Assembly (NCBI RefSeq): GCF_034479615.1
Contig: NZ_CP140255.1
Location: 3,038,001 to 3,102,000 of the forward strand
DNA length: 64,000 nucleotides
Reading direction: 5' to 3'
DNA from: Vreelandella neptunia
Lineage (GTDB): Bacteria > Pseudomonadota > Gammaproteobacteria > Pseudomonadales > Halomonadaceae
Part shown: positions 17,959 to 25,641 of the stretch, in pieces
Layout: each line of letters opens with the position of its first letter
Numbering within the stretch: the first letter of the stretch is position 1
The notes under the pieces: generated by a model
What the model was told of the DNA's origin: nothing
What the model saw: only the letters and a program-made list of their open reading frames with translations
The model's database searches: none
Made by a program: the position numbers and the translations under genes

Positions 17959-19170
17959 TTACAGGTTTACGACATCAAACGTAACCTCTGGGTTAACGTC
18001 GGCATCGTAATCTACGTCATCACGCTCAAAGCCAAATAGCTTCAAGAATTCGTGCTTATAACCAGCATAGTCGGTAATCTCGAATAAGTTTTCGGTCGTC
18101 ACTTCCGGCCACAGATCCTGGCACGCTTGCTGAACGTCATCGCGCAACTCCCAGTCATCTAAACGCAGGCGCCCTACCTCATCAGTTACCATTTCACCGC
18201 GCTTGCCTTGGGGTGAGTAGAGCTGCTCGCCGAACAGACGGTTTAACTGATCGATCGTGCCTTCGTGCAGGCCCTGCTCTTTCATGATGCGGTAGACCAT
18301 GGCGATATACAGCGGCATTACCGGAATGGCCGCGCTCGCCTGGGTGACCACCGACTTGAGTACCGCCACATTGGCACCGCCACCGGTCTCTTTCAGCTTG
18401 GCGTCGATAGCCGCTGCGGCGCGGTCAAGGTCTTCCTTGGCTTTACCCAGCGCTCCGTGCCAGTAGATCGGCCAGGTGATTTCAGTGCCGATATAGCTAA
18501 ACGCCACGCTACGCGCACCTTTAGCAAGCACACCCGCTTGGTCAAGCGCTTCCATCCACAGTTCCCAATCTTCGCCCCCCATTACCGTAATGGTGTCGTC
18601 GATTTCCTGCTGGGTGGCTGGCTCTACTTCTGCTTCGATAATCGCGTCTTTATTGGTATCGATAGCCGTGGCGCGGTAAGTTTCGCCAATTGGCTTGAGG
18701 CTCGAGCGCTTAAGCTCGCCGCTATCCGGCAGCTTGCGAACGGGTGATGCCAGTGAGTAAACCACCAGATCGATCTCACCCATGTCCTGCTTGATCAGTT
18801 CAATGGCTTTTTCCCGTGCTTCATGGGAGAACGCATCGCCGTTAATCGACTTGCTATACAGCCCTTCCTGCTTGGCAAACTTATCGAAGGCGGCACTGTT
18901 GTACCAACCTGCGGTGCCGGGTTTCTTATCAGTAGCAGGCTTTTCAAAGAACACACCCAGGGTGTCGGCACCGTAGCCAAACGCAGCTGTGATGCGCGCT
19001 GCCAACCCGTAGCCACTTGAAGCCCCAATGACGAGTACTTTTTTTGGGCCAGCCTGCTTATCCAAACCACGAGCACGGGTCGCTTCAATCTGTTCGCGAA
19101 CGTTCTGCTCGCAGCCGATGGGATGAGTAGTGGTACAAATAAAGCCGCGTACTTTGGGTTTAATAATCAC
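17959..19170 (-). CDS. fabV: trans-2-enoyl-ACP reductase FabV
   Basis: A 403-aa single-subunit NADH-dependent enoyl reductase for the last step of fatty-acid elongation. [20 protein letters not shown] is the invariant FabV start, [20 protein letters not shown] the dinucleotide loop, and [20 protein letters not shown] contains the Tyr-x8-Lys catalytic pair that distinguishes FabV from FabI. FabV enzymes are known to be insensitive to triclosan. The start codon is GTG with GAGGTT upstream. It appears monocistronic. Confidence 0.97.
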   Translation of the reverse strand: MIIKPKVRGFICTTTHPIGCEQNVREQIEATRARGLDKQAGPKKVLVIGASSGYGLAARITAAFGYGADTLGVFFEKPATDKKPGTAGWYNSAAFDKFAKQEGLYSKSINGDAFSHEAREKAIELIKQDMGEIDLVVYSLASPVRKLPDSGELKRSSLKPIGETYRATAIDTNKDAIIEAEVEPATQQEIDDTITVMGGEDWELWMEALDQAGVLAKGARSVAFSYIGTEITWPIYWHGALGKAKEDLDRAAAAIDAKLKETGGGANVAVLKSVVTQASAAIPVMPLYIAMVYRIMKEQGLHEGTIDQLNRLFGEQLYSPQGKRGEMVTDEVGRLRLDDWELRDDVQQACQDLWPEVTTENLFEITDYAGYKHEFLKLFGFERDDVDYDADVNPEVTFDVVNL

Positions 19171-19242
19171 AGAGAACCTCTTAATCGGATTGATTTAGCT
19201 TTTAATATCGTAACTGGCAACATCATAACTAGCGACACCGTT

Positions 19243-19279
19243 TTGCCATAGCTTTTGGCATAGTTTGTGGCATAGTTTT
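19243..19279. repeat. direct repeats upstream of fabV
   Basis: Three consecutive copies of a unit near 12 bp lie 73-109 bp upstream of the fabV start: TTGCCATAGCTT, TGGCATAGTTTG (19256) and TGGCATAGTTTT (19268). On the coding strand this is CTATGCCA repeated about once per helical turn. They could be a regulator-binding array or slippage products. Confidence 0.5.
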
Positions 19280-19469
19280 TGAATTTGAAATAGCAGTGTC
19301 ATGACTCATAGAGACTATTCTAGCCATCTCCGTGCGCTCTGTCCGCTCCTGTGCTCTTGTCCCTTTGAGCTCCTATCCGCCCTTGAGCTCGGGGCGCATT
19401 CGCGTCACGATAGCTGCCAGAGTACTTATATCGGCACTTATATCAGCAACGACTTCCCATGAGGCGATC

Positions 19470-19856
19470 ATGAATGCACAGCAGCTAGTAGATGAACGCG
19501 GCGATCTTTGGCTAGCGCTAGCCCCGCTGTGGCTGGATCGTGAACCCAGCGAGCGCGATTACGCGCGTATGGTCGAGGTCGTAGAGCGCTATGATATGAC
19601 CCTTAACGAGCTCGAATGGATGTTCCGCCTGGAAATGGCACCGGTGATGTCTCGCCACCAGCTTTCAATCGCCAGCGAGTGGCGACAATTTGACGACTAT
19701 AAGCTGATGAAGCAGTTGGTCAATCACAACATGCGCCTGAAGGGCTGGCGCCGCAAAAGCTGGGCGCTGTTTTCAGGCTTAACGACCATGATGGTGCGTC
19801 ACCGCTGGAACGCGCTAATGAATCGTATAGCAGTCGCGCGGGGCGAGCAGGTATAG
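19470..19856 (+). CDS. conserved hypothetical protein, DUF7079-like
   Basis: A 128-aa soluble protein. The core LWLALAPLWLDREPSERDYA with RMVEVVERYDMTLNELEWMF resembles, from memory, a small family of predicted enzymes or immunity-type proteins with the pattern W-AL---LD-E, but I cannot assign a function. It is helical, with a basic C-terminal half (LKGWRRKSWALF, VRHRWNALMN). The frame is open well upstream, but the ATG at 19470 preceded by GAGG gives the conserved part at the N-terminus. It converges with the peroxidase gene. Confidence 0.6.
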   Translation: MNAQQLVDERGDLWLALAPLWLDREPSERDYARMVEVVERYDMTLNELEWMFRLEMAPVMSRHQLSIASEWRQFDDYKLMKQLVNHNMRLKGWRRKSWALFSGLTTMMVRHRWNALMNRIAVARGEQV

Positions 19857-19876
19857 AAGGCTAGTGCCTTGTAAGG

Positions 19877-20368
19877 TTATGGGTAAGTTTGATCCAAGGC
19901 TTCTTCCAAAGCCAAACGCAATGGACGCCCGTGGTCGCGAGGCCCAAAGCGGGCAATCACCTTGCCATCACGCCCCACCAGGAACTTGGTAAAATTCCAT
20001 TTAATCAGCTGTGTGCCTAGGACTCCAGGCGCCTCGCGCTTGAGCAGCACAAACAGTGGATGGGCATCACTGCCATTGACATTGACCTTTTCCAGTAGCG
20101 GAAAACTGACTCCAAACTGCTGTTCCCCAAACTGGCAAAACGCTTGAGCGCTCTCCGGCGACTGGCGGCCAAATTGATTACACGGGAAACCGAGCACGGT
20201 GAAGCCTCGGTCCCGATAGCGTTGAAAAAGGGTTTCGAGTTCGCTGAGCTGCGGGGTAAAACCGCACTGGCTGGCAACGTTCACCACCAGCAGCACCTGG
20301 CCGCGCAGCGCACGTAAGTTGAACGGCAGCCCTTGGTGGGTATAGCAGTCTTGGTCGTATATTTGCAT
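19877..20368 (-). CDS. glutathione peroxidase (Cys type)
   Basis: A 163-aa thiol peroxidase of the GPx family. LLVVNVASQCGFTPQLSELE carries the peroxidatic Cys (a Cys codon, not selenocysteine), TVLGFPCNQFGRQSPES the second Cys and Gln, and QLIKWNFTKFLVGRDGKVIA the Trp-Asn of the catalytic tetrad. It reduces peroxides in the cytoplasm or periplasm with glutathione or thioredoxin. The frame is open upstream to 20410, but MQIYDQDCY fits the family start. It is followed upstream on the same strand by a LysE exporter, with no evidence of joint function. Confidence 0.9.
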   Translation of the reverse strand: MQIYDQDCYTHQGLPFNLRALRGQVLLVVNVASQCGFTPQLSELETLFQRYRDRGFTVLGFPCNQFGRQSPESAQAFCQFGEQQFGVSFPLLEKVNVNGSDAHPLFVLLKREAPGVLGTQLIKWNFTKFLVGRDGKVIARFGPRDHGRPLRLALEEALDQTYP

Positions 20369-20426
20369 CATTCGGCCCCACAAAACCCCAAACGGCATGG
20401 TTATCACCATGCCACGGCTATGCTTT

Positions 20427-21044
20427 TTACACCAGCGGTCCGGCGACCACGCGTAGCGCCAACGCGATTAACAGGACGCCTGTGATGCGGTTAATCCAGT
20501 GGGCACGCCGCTGTAGCCAGGGCAGAATCTGCGAGTGGGAAAGCACCACCGCCACCAGCACGTACCATCCCCCGTCAATGATCATTGCCGTTAACACAAT
20601 GATCGCTTTGGCCAGTCCACTCATCTCCGGGGTCACAAACTGGCTCAGCAGCGCGACAAAAAACAGAATCAGCTTCGGGTTGCCTAATGCCACTAACACG
20701 CCCTCTTTGGCCGCTTGCCCTCGGCTAGTGACAATCGCATTAGGCTCCAAGGCACCCGCTTTCCCGGCACGCAGCGCTTTAACCCCTAGCCACGCCAAAT
20801 AAGCCGCGCCGAACCAAGTAATCAGCTGGAACAGCAGCGGAAAGCCAGCGATTATCGCACCTAGCCCCCAAACGGTCAGGAGCGCATAAAAGCCTACGCC
20901 GAAGGCATGGAAGACTGCCGCGGTCACTCCAGTAAAACGCCCACCACCCAACGTATGGCGAAGCACCAGTGCCAGGCTCGGCCCTGGCGACATAGCGCCC
21001 ATGGCACAAATCGCGGCGAGTGATAGCCAGAGTGTTAACGGCAT
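20427..21044 (-). CDS. LysE/RhtB-family exporter
   Basis: A 205-aa inner-membrane protein with about six hydrophobic segments. LWLSLAAICAMGAMSPGPSL is the hallmark N-terminus (MSPGP) of the LysE/RhtB amino-acid and homoserine-lactone exporters. AAYLAWLGVKALRAGK and ALGNPKLILFFVALLSQFV are also typical. The frame opens ten codons earlier, but AAGGAGG lies just upstream of the ATG at 21042-21044. The exported substrate is unknown. Confidence 0.88.
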   Translation of the reverse strand: MPLTLWLSLAAICAMGAMSPGPSLALVLRHTLGGGRFTGVTAAVFHAFGVGFYALLTVWGLGAIIAGFPLLFQLITWFGAAYLAWLGVKALRAGKAGALEPNAIVTSRGQAAKEGVLVALGNPKLILFFVALLSQFVTPEMSGLAKAIIVLTAMIIDGGWYVLVAVVLSHSQILPWLQRRAHWINRITGVLLIALALRVVAGPLV

Positions 21045-21245
21045 GCCTTTTCCTCCTTGAAGGGTCAAAATCAAAATATGAGCGATGATGGTGAGTATAC
21101 GCTAAGCCAAGCAACACTTCGGTAAGCGTCTTAAATAACGCTGTTAGCATGGTACGCTGTTGGGTAAAATTTACTCTTTTCGCTCTGTGCGATTTATTCG
21201 CTCTTTTGAAAACATCCGCCCCGCCGCTCATTGCGCGGGGTATAT

Positions 21246-21287
21246 AGAAAACATAGGTCTAGAAAACATAGGTCTAGAAAAAATAGG
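21246..21287. repeat. 15-bp tandem repeat in the YebC-type gene leader
   Basis: AGAAAACATAGGTCT occurs twice exactly (21246-21260 and 21261-21275), and a third partial copy, AGAAAAAATAGG, follows. The array ends about 9 bp before the start codon of the downstream gene, so it lies in the mRNA leader and covers the ribosome-binding region. Confidence 0.75.
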
Positions 21288-21295
21288 ACGGCAAC

Positions 21296-22030
21296 ATGGG
21301 TAGGGCTTTTCAGAACCGTAAGGAATCCATGGCCAAAACGGCCGATGCAAAGACCAAGGTCTACAGCAAATATGGACGCGAGATTTACGTTTGCGCTAAA
21401 GCTGGTGGCACCGACCCTAATGGCAATCTGGCGCTGCGCGGTCTAATGGAGCGGGCCAAAAAAGACCAAGTGCCCTCTCACGTTATTGATAAAGCGCTCG
21501 ACAAAGCCAGTGGTGCCGGTGGCGAGGATTTCTCGTCCGCACGTTACGAAGGCTTCGGTCCAGGCAATGTGATGGTGATTGTCGATTGTCTTACCGACAA
21601 CCCCAACCGTACCTTTGGCGATGTGCGCGGCTGCTTCACCAAAACCAAGAGCAAAATCGGCACGCCCGGTAGCGTCAGCCATATGTTTGACCACTGCGCT
21701 ATCTTCTCCTTCACCGGAAGCGATGAAGAAGCCGTACTCGAAGCGCTGATGGAAGCCGATGTGGATGTTACCGACATTGAGCAAGAGGGCGAGCGCATCA
21801 CCGTTTTCGCCCCGCACACCGACTACGCTAAAGCCAAACAGGCGCTACTGGACGCGTTCGGTGAGATTGACTTCGAGGCAGACGAGATCCAGTTTCTGCC
21901 GCAAACCACCACCCCGGTAGAGGGTGATGACGTGGCAATGTTTGAAAAGTTTCTGGGCATGCTCAACGAACTGGATGATGTACAAAACGTCTATCACAGC
22001 GGTGAATTACCCGAAGAGAGTGATAGCTAA
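21296..22030 (+). CDS. YebC/PmpR-family DNA-binding protein (YeeN branch)
   Basis: A 244-aa protein. [20 protein letters not shown] is the family start, [20 protein letters not shown] the first domain, and [20 protein letters not shown] with [11 protein letters not shown] the second. The YCAKAGG and NR-GDVR-F-K pattern matches YeeN rather than the YebC next to ruvC. Family members are either transcription regulators or translation factors that ease ribosome stalling at proline runs. Its stop overlaps the stop region of the convergent MscS gene by 4 bp. Confidence 0.92.
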   Translation: MGRAFQNRKESMAKTADAKTKVYSKYGREIYVCAKAGGTDPNGNLALRGLMERAKKDQVPSHVIDKALDKASGAGGEDFSSARYEGFGPGNVMVIVDCLTDNPNRTFGDVRGCFTKTKSKIGTPGSVSHMFDHCAIFSFTGSDEEAVLEALMEADVDVTDIEQEGERITVFAPHTDYAKAKQALLDAFGEIDFEADEIQFLPQTTTPVEGDDVAMFEKFLGMLNELDDVQNVYHSGELPEESDS

Positions 22031-22878
22031 TCATTACCTCTTGAGTAAGCTGACCCCACAGCGTTGCGGGTATCCAAGGCCGCATCCGGTGGCAACATTG
22101 CTGACTGCACGCCCGCGGCACTCAGCACTTTCTTACCGCGCAAGGTGAGATCGGTAATAAACAAAAACTGCTGACGGGGATCCACCGGATAGGCGCGTAT
22201 GCGGTAGTGGGTGCCCCAGGGTTTCTCCTCAGCCACCACAATGATCGGCTGGTCGAATTTAAGGTAGGCACTGGTCAGCGCTACATCACGCAGCGCTTTC
22301 CGTACCCAGCCTGCCTCGTGCTCTGGGTGAAGGTAAAAACTCGCTACGCACTGCAGGCTGGTACCGCCGTTGTTGGCATTATAAACGGCGTGATCCCACA
22401 GCTTTAAATGCGGCACATAGACCAAATCATCGTCAGGAGTTTGGATGTCTACGGTGCGTAAGCCAACGTGTTTGACTTCGCCGTAGGTATCTTCAATTTG
22501 AACCCAATCGCCGGGCCGATAAGGCAGTTCTACCGCTGAAACAACGCCCGCTATCAAGCTGCTCACGTAATCTTTCATGGCAAAGCCAATGGCCAAGCCC
22601 AGTGCGCCCAACAGGGTCACCATATTGCGTAGCGACGGCTCGATAATCGTGGGTACGATGATGGCGAGTGCCGTCATTAATATCAGCAAGCGCGTCATCG
22701 GCACTAAAGCAAAAATACGAAAGCGAACTTGGCCATGCATTCGATTGCCGATCCAGTTCAGCCCCCTCTGGCTGGCAATAATCAGCACAATGGTTGATAG
22801 CAGCACTACGCCCAACGTAATCAGCGCTTGGCTATCGATATCGTTAAACAGTCGCGCGTACTTTTGTTGTTCTTCCAT
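22027..22878 (-). CDS. small-conductance mechanosensitive channel, MscS family
   Basis: A 283-aa protein with two or three N-terminal membrane helices. The pore helix region [20 protein letters not shown] and the beta-domain [20 protein letters not shown] with [20 protein letters not shown] are standard MscS, followed by the soluble cage. The channel releases solutes on hypo-osmotic shock, apt for a halophile. The ATG at 22876-22878 has GGAGGG upstream. It is transcribed after the unknown 382-aa gene with 38 bp between them, probably one unit. Confidence 0.92.
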   Translation of the reverse strand: MEEQQKYARLFNDIDSQALITLGVVLLSTIVLIIASQRGLNWIGNRMHGQVRFRIFALVPMTRLLILMTALAIIVPTIIEPSLRNMVTLLGALGLAIGFAMKDYVSSLIAGVVSAVELPYRPGDWVQIEDTYGEVKHVGLRTVDIQTPDDDLVYVPHLKLWDHAVYNANNGGTSLQCVASFYLHPEHEAGWVRKALRDVALTSAYLKFDQPIIVVAEEKPWGTHYRIRAYPVDPRQQFLFITDLTLRGKKVLSAAGVQSAMLPPDAALDTRNAVGSAYSRGND

Positions 22879-22916
22879 AGATTGCCCTCCCGGGCCTGTC
22901 ACTTATAGCGGGCTGC

Positions 22917-24065
22917 TTAGAGAGGATCCACTAGATAATTACGCGACTCTAGTAACTGACGAACGCTCGCGTAGCTTAACGGTGCGATCTGCCAACGTCC
23001 TTCACAGCTTGAAACAATGCCTTTGCGCTGAAGCGCTAAACGGGCATTGAGTGCTTCATGGTGTGAAAACGGCAGAACTTCCCCCAGAGAGTCGTCATCC
23101 AGTCCGCCATGAACCAATAACGCATGTAGCACCAGCGTGGCGATATCGCCGGTATCAACGGCAAGCTCCGCCTCTGCTAGGGCATCCACAAGCCAGAGGG
23201 CCTCTTCATCGTCTGCTTTTGGCTCACGTAACCGCTCGCGCCAGTAGTGCCATGCAAGACCTATATGACCGCGGCAGTGAGCCGCTAAGCGCTGCAGTTC
23301 TCTATTAGGCGCTTTACTCTTTTGCTCAGATGCTGAGTCGAACAACACCTGCTTACCGGTTCGCGTGCTGTAAACAGGCGGAGGTTGCCCCGAATGGGTC
23401 GCAATTTGTGCAAAATAGCGTGCCAGCTGCTCGCCCTCCATGGATTGAAGGGTAAACACCGGCGCCCCATCGAGACCGATCACCCGATGAAGGAAAGCGT
23501 AAGTCCAGCTGTCGCAACCAATCACACCTTTACCCAAACGGCCACTTAAAGCACGCTCAAGAAACTCTCGAACGCCCTGAATACCCTGGGTGTGGCGTAA
23601 AAAATAGCGTTCCAGAGCGGGAATGGCCCATTCTCGTTGATTGACACACTGCTCTACCCACTGAGTGCTACCCTCGGCTATTTCGCTAAGCGTGGGCGGC
23701 GCTAAGCAGGCAACATGATGCTTTTCAGCCCAATGAGTTACCACCGAAGCATGACCGCTGTAGGGCGTGGTAATAAAGAACGTTACCGGCGCATCCTGGC
23801 CTTCTAGCTGTTGCCCCAACGCTCTAGCCGCGGGAGTCCAATCAATAGACGGCACTAAATGTGCTAGCCTAACCTCGGGTAGCGCACGTAGCTCGCTTTC
23901 GTCTTTTACCTGCTGCTCAGCGTCTTTTTTGCCCCCCAGCCACGACGAGATCGAGCGGAACGAACGTCGCCATTGGCTTGCCTGGGTCTGCTCAGGGGTA
24001 CGAAACTGATCGAGCTCGACGACCGCCCACAGCGGCGTGTCGGCTGATGATGACTGCTCCCCCAT
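22917..24065 (-). CDS. unknown 382-aa protein upstream of MscS
   Basis: I do not recognise this protein. It is soluble, with no signal peptide or membrane helix. Residues 1-90 are polar. The middle part, APVTFFITTPYSGHASVVTH and GKGVIGCDSWTYAFLHRVIG, looks like a P-loop-less alpha/beta domain. The C-terminal third, LALQRKGIVSSCEGRWQIAP, resembles a winged-helix. The central DSWTYAFLH...GAPVFTLQ region is reminiscent of ATPase-like regulatory proteins, but no Walker motif is visible. The ATG at 24063-24065 has GGGGAAG upstream. It probably shares a transcript with the mechanosensitive channel, so a role in that channel's control or in osmotic response is a guess. Confidence 0.7.
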   Translation of the reverse strand: MGEQSSSADTPLWAVVELDQFRTPEQTQASQWRRSFRSISSWLGGKKDAEQQVKDESELRALPEVRLAHLVPSIDWTPAARALGQQLEGQDAPVTFFITTPYSGHASVVTHWAEKHHVACLAPPTLSEIAEGSTQWVEQCVNQREWAIPALERYFLRHTQGIQGVREFLERALSGRLGKGVIGCDSWTYAFLHRVIGLDGAPVFTLQSMEGEQLARYFAQIATHSGQPPPVYSTRTGKQVLFDSASEQKSKAPNRELQRLAAHCRGHIGLAWHYWRERLREPKADDEEALWLVDALAEAELAVDTGDIATLVLHALLVHGGLDDDSLGEVLPFSHHEALNARLALQRKGIVSSCEGRWQIAPLSYASVRQLLESRNYLVDPL

Positions 24066-24236
24066 GAACTTCCCCTCTGGCTGATGATAAGCACTCACTT
24101 TAGCATGTCGCGCCAGGCTTCTAACCTCTTGGACGAACTTATGGTCTAAAGTAAAGTCTTTATAGACAGTAGTTAGCGCACAAAACGGACTATTATTTTA
24201 TTGCGAGAGCAATGACAAAAGCTAAAGGAGAAAGCA

Positions 24237-24503
24237 ATGAGTGTTGTCCACGTTAGCGAAGCAGAACTCCACGCCAAGCTCGAGAAGTGTATTGCCGGTG
24301 AGCGGCTACTGATTGAGCATGAGGGCAATCGCTTTAGCGCCAGAATCCAGCACGTTGGGCTAATGGGCGTGAAGGTGATACCTGAAACCGAGATTAAGAA
24401 CAGCCATCGCACACCGGGTGACGTTGAAGGCGTGATGGTGCCCTATGACGAAATATTAGAGCTTGAAGTGAAGGGTGTGGTCTACAGCCGCTTGCCAGAC
24501 TAG
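24237..24503 (+). CDS. small hypothetical protein
   Basis: An 88-aa acidic protein: MSVVHVSEAELHAKLEKCIA, then GERLLIEHEGNRFSARIQHV and VPYDEILELEVKGVVY. It looks like a small beta-rich barrel with a short N-terminal helix, and I cannot assign a family. AAAGGAG lies seven bases before the ATG, which supports it as a real gene. A strong hairpin follows 8 bp after the stop codon. Confidence 0.65.
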   Translation: MSVVHVSEAELHAKLEKCIAGERLLIEHEGNRFSARIQHVGLMGVKVIPETEIKNSHRTPGDVEGVMVPYDEILELEVKGVVYSRLPD

Positions 24504-24510
24504 TCTTCAC

Positions 24511-24542
24511 TTGCACGCCCGGCAAGTGCGCAAGGCGTGCAA
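24511..24542. terminator. hairpin after the small hypothetical gene
   Basis: TTGCACGCC at 24511-24519 pairs perfectly with GGCGTGCAA at 24534-24542 across a 14-base loop. It lies between the small plus-strand gene and the convergent oxidoreductase gene. It lacks a long T run, so its efficiency is uncertain; it may serve both directions. Confidence 0.5.
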
Positions 24543-24586
24543 ACTGCTTATCTATGGCTCACTTCCTCGAAAGTAAGCCAACTGTT

Positions 24587-25594
24587 TTAAAACGTCAGAC
24601 AGATCTTGCCGAAGTGCTGGCCAGACTCCTGATGGCGGAAAGCGTCGGCGATCTCGGCAAGCGGGAATTCGCGGTCAATGATTGGGTGCATATCGAATGT
24701 TTCCAGCGCACGAATCATCTCGATCTGCTGGCGACGACTGCCCACAATCAAGCCCTTCAAGTTCGCCTGCTTGGCCATTAACTTGGCCGTCGGCAACTCA
24801 CCCTCACGCCCTGTGAGGATACCAATCAAGGCGATATGCCCACCAATTTTAATCGCATCAAAGGATTGCGGCAGCGTACCTGGCCCGCCGACTTCGACGA
24901 TATGATCAACGCCTTCACCGTTGGTCAGCTCTTTGACGCGCTTACCCCAATCAGGCGTCTCTTTGTAGTTGATGGTGTGCTCGGCGCCCATCTCACGCAG
25001 CCGCGCCAGCTTCGCATTAGAAGATGAGGTCGCAATGACACGTGCCCCCATCAAGCGGGCAAACTGCAGAGCAAAAATGGATACCCCGCCTGTGCCCAGC
25101 ACCAGCACGCTGTCGCCCGCTTTAATGCCACCATCGACGACCAGTGCCCGCCAAGCGGTTAAGCCAGCGGTGGTTAAGGTGGCGGATTCCGCATGGCTAT
25201 AGCCCTTGGGCTGATGGGTAAACCACTCAACCGGGCGTACAACCTGCTCCCGAGCGTAACCGTCCACGCCATCGCCCGGCGTAGTGCGAAAATCACCGAC
25301 ACGCGCCGGGCCTTCCAACCAGTGAGGAAAAAATGTTGAAACCACGTGATCGCCCACCGCGAATTCACTGACACCTTCGCCGACGGCTTCGACAACGCCC
25401 GCGCCGTCTGACATGGGAATACGCCCATCGTCGGTGGGAATCATCCCGGCAACCACGGCGTAATCGTGAAAATTCAGTGAGCTGGCGTGTAGGCGTACTC
25501 GGATTTTGCCAGGGCCCGGTTCACCAGGTGCTTCCATGTCGACAACGTCCAGCTCGTCTAAACCGCCGGGCTGATTCAGTTTGATCGCTTTCAT
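24587..25594 (-). CDS. NAD(P)-dependent MDR oxidoreductase (quinone-reductase-like)
   Basis: A 335-aa medium-chain dehydrogenase. VRLHASSLNFHDYAVVAGMI and GAGVVEAVGEGVSEFAVGDH are the N-terminal GroES-like domain, and LVLGTGGVSIFALQFARLMG the Rossmann motif. The usual catalytic-zinc Cys is replaced by Ser-Leu-Asn-Phe, so it is probably of the zinc-free quinone/enoyl reductase type. The start ATG is at 25592-25594. The 47-bp gap to the upstream ABC gene holds two copies of TATGTACA, 15 bp apart, that could be an operator. The substrate is unknown. Confidence 0.88.
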   Translation of the reverse strand: MKAIKLNQPGGLDELDVVDMEAPGEPGPGKIRVRLHASSLNFHDYAVVAGMIPTDDGRIPMSDGAGVVEAVGEGVSEFAVGDHVVSTFFPHWLEGPARVGDFRTTPGDGVDGYAREQVVRPVEWFTHQPKGYSHAESATLTTAGLTAWRALVVDGGIKAGDSVLVLGTGGVSIFALQFARLMGARVIATSSSNAKLARLREMGAEHTINYKETPDWGKRVKELTNGEGVDHIVEVGGPGTLPQSFDAIKIGGHIALIGILTGREGELPTAKLMAKQANLKGLIVGSRRQQIEMIRALETFDMHPIIDREFPLAEIADAFRHQESGQHFGKICLTF

Positions 25595-25605
25595 CGTTAC
25601 CTCAG

Positions 25606-25628
25606 TATGTACAGTTCGAATATGTACA
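25606..25628. promoter_or_regulatory. paired TATGTACA sites upstream of the MDR gene
   Basis: TATGTACA occurs at 25606-25613 and 25621-25628, each containing the palindrome TGTACA, with a third degenerate copy (GTATGTA) at 25634. They begin 12 bp upstream of the oxidoreductase start. This is a plausible repressor site pair; the cognate regulator is not identified. Confidence 0.4.
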
Positions 25629-25641
25629 TTGATGTATGTAT

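Noticed and set aside
18265..18747. 160-codon plus-strand open frame
   Set aside because: It is entirely antisense to fabV, with His-rich shadow composition.
22577..23050. 157-codon plus-strand open frame
   Set aside because: It is antisense to mscS and the following spacer and has no recognisable motif.
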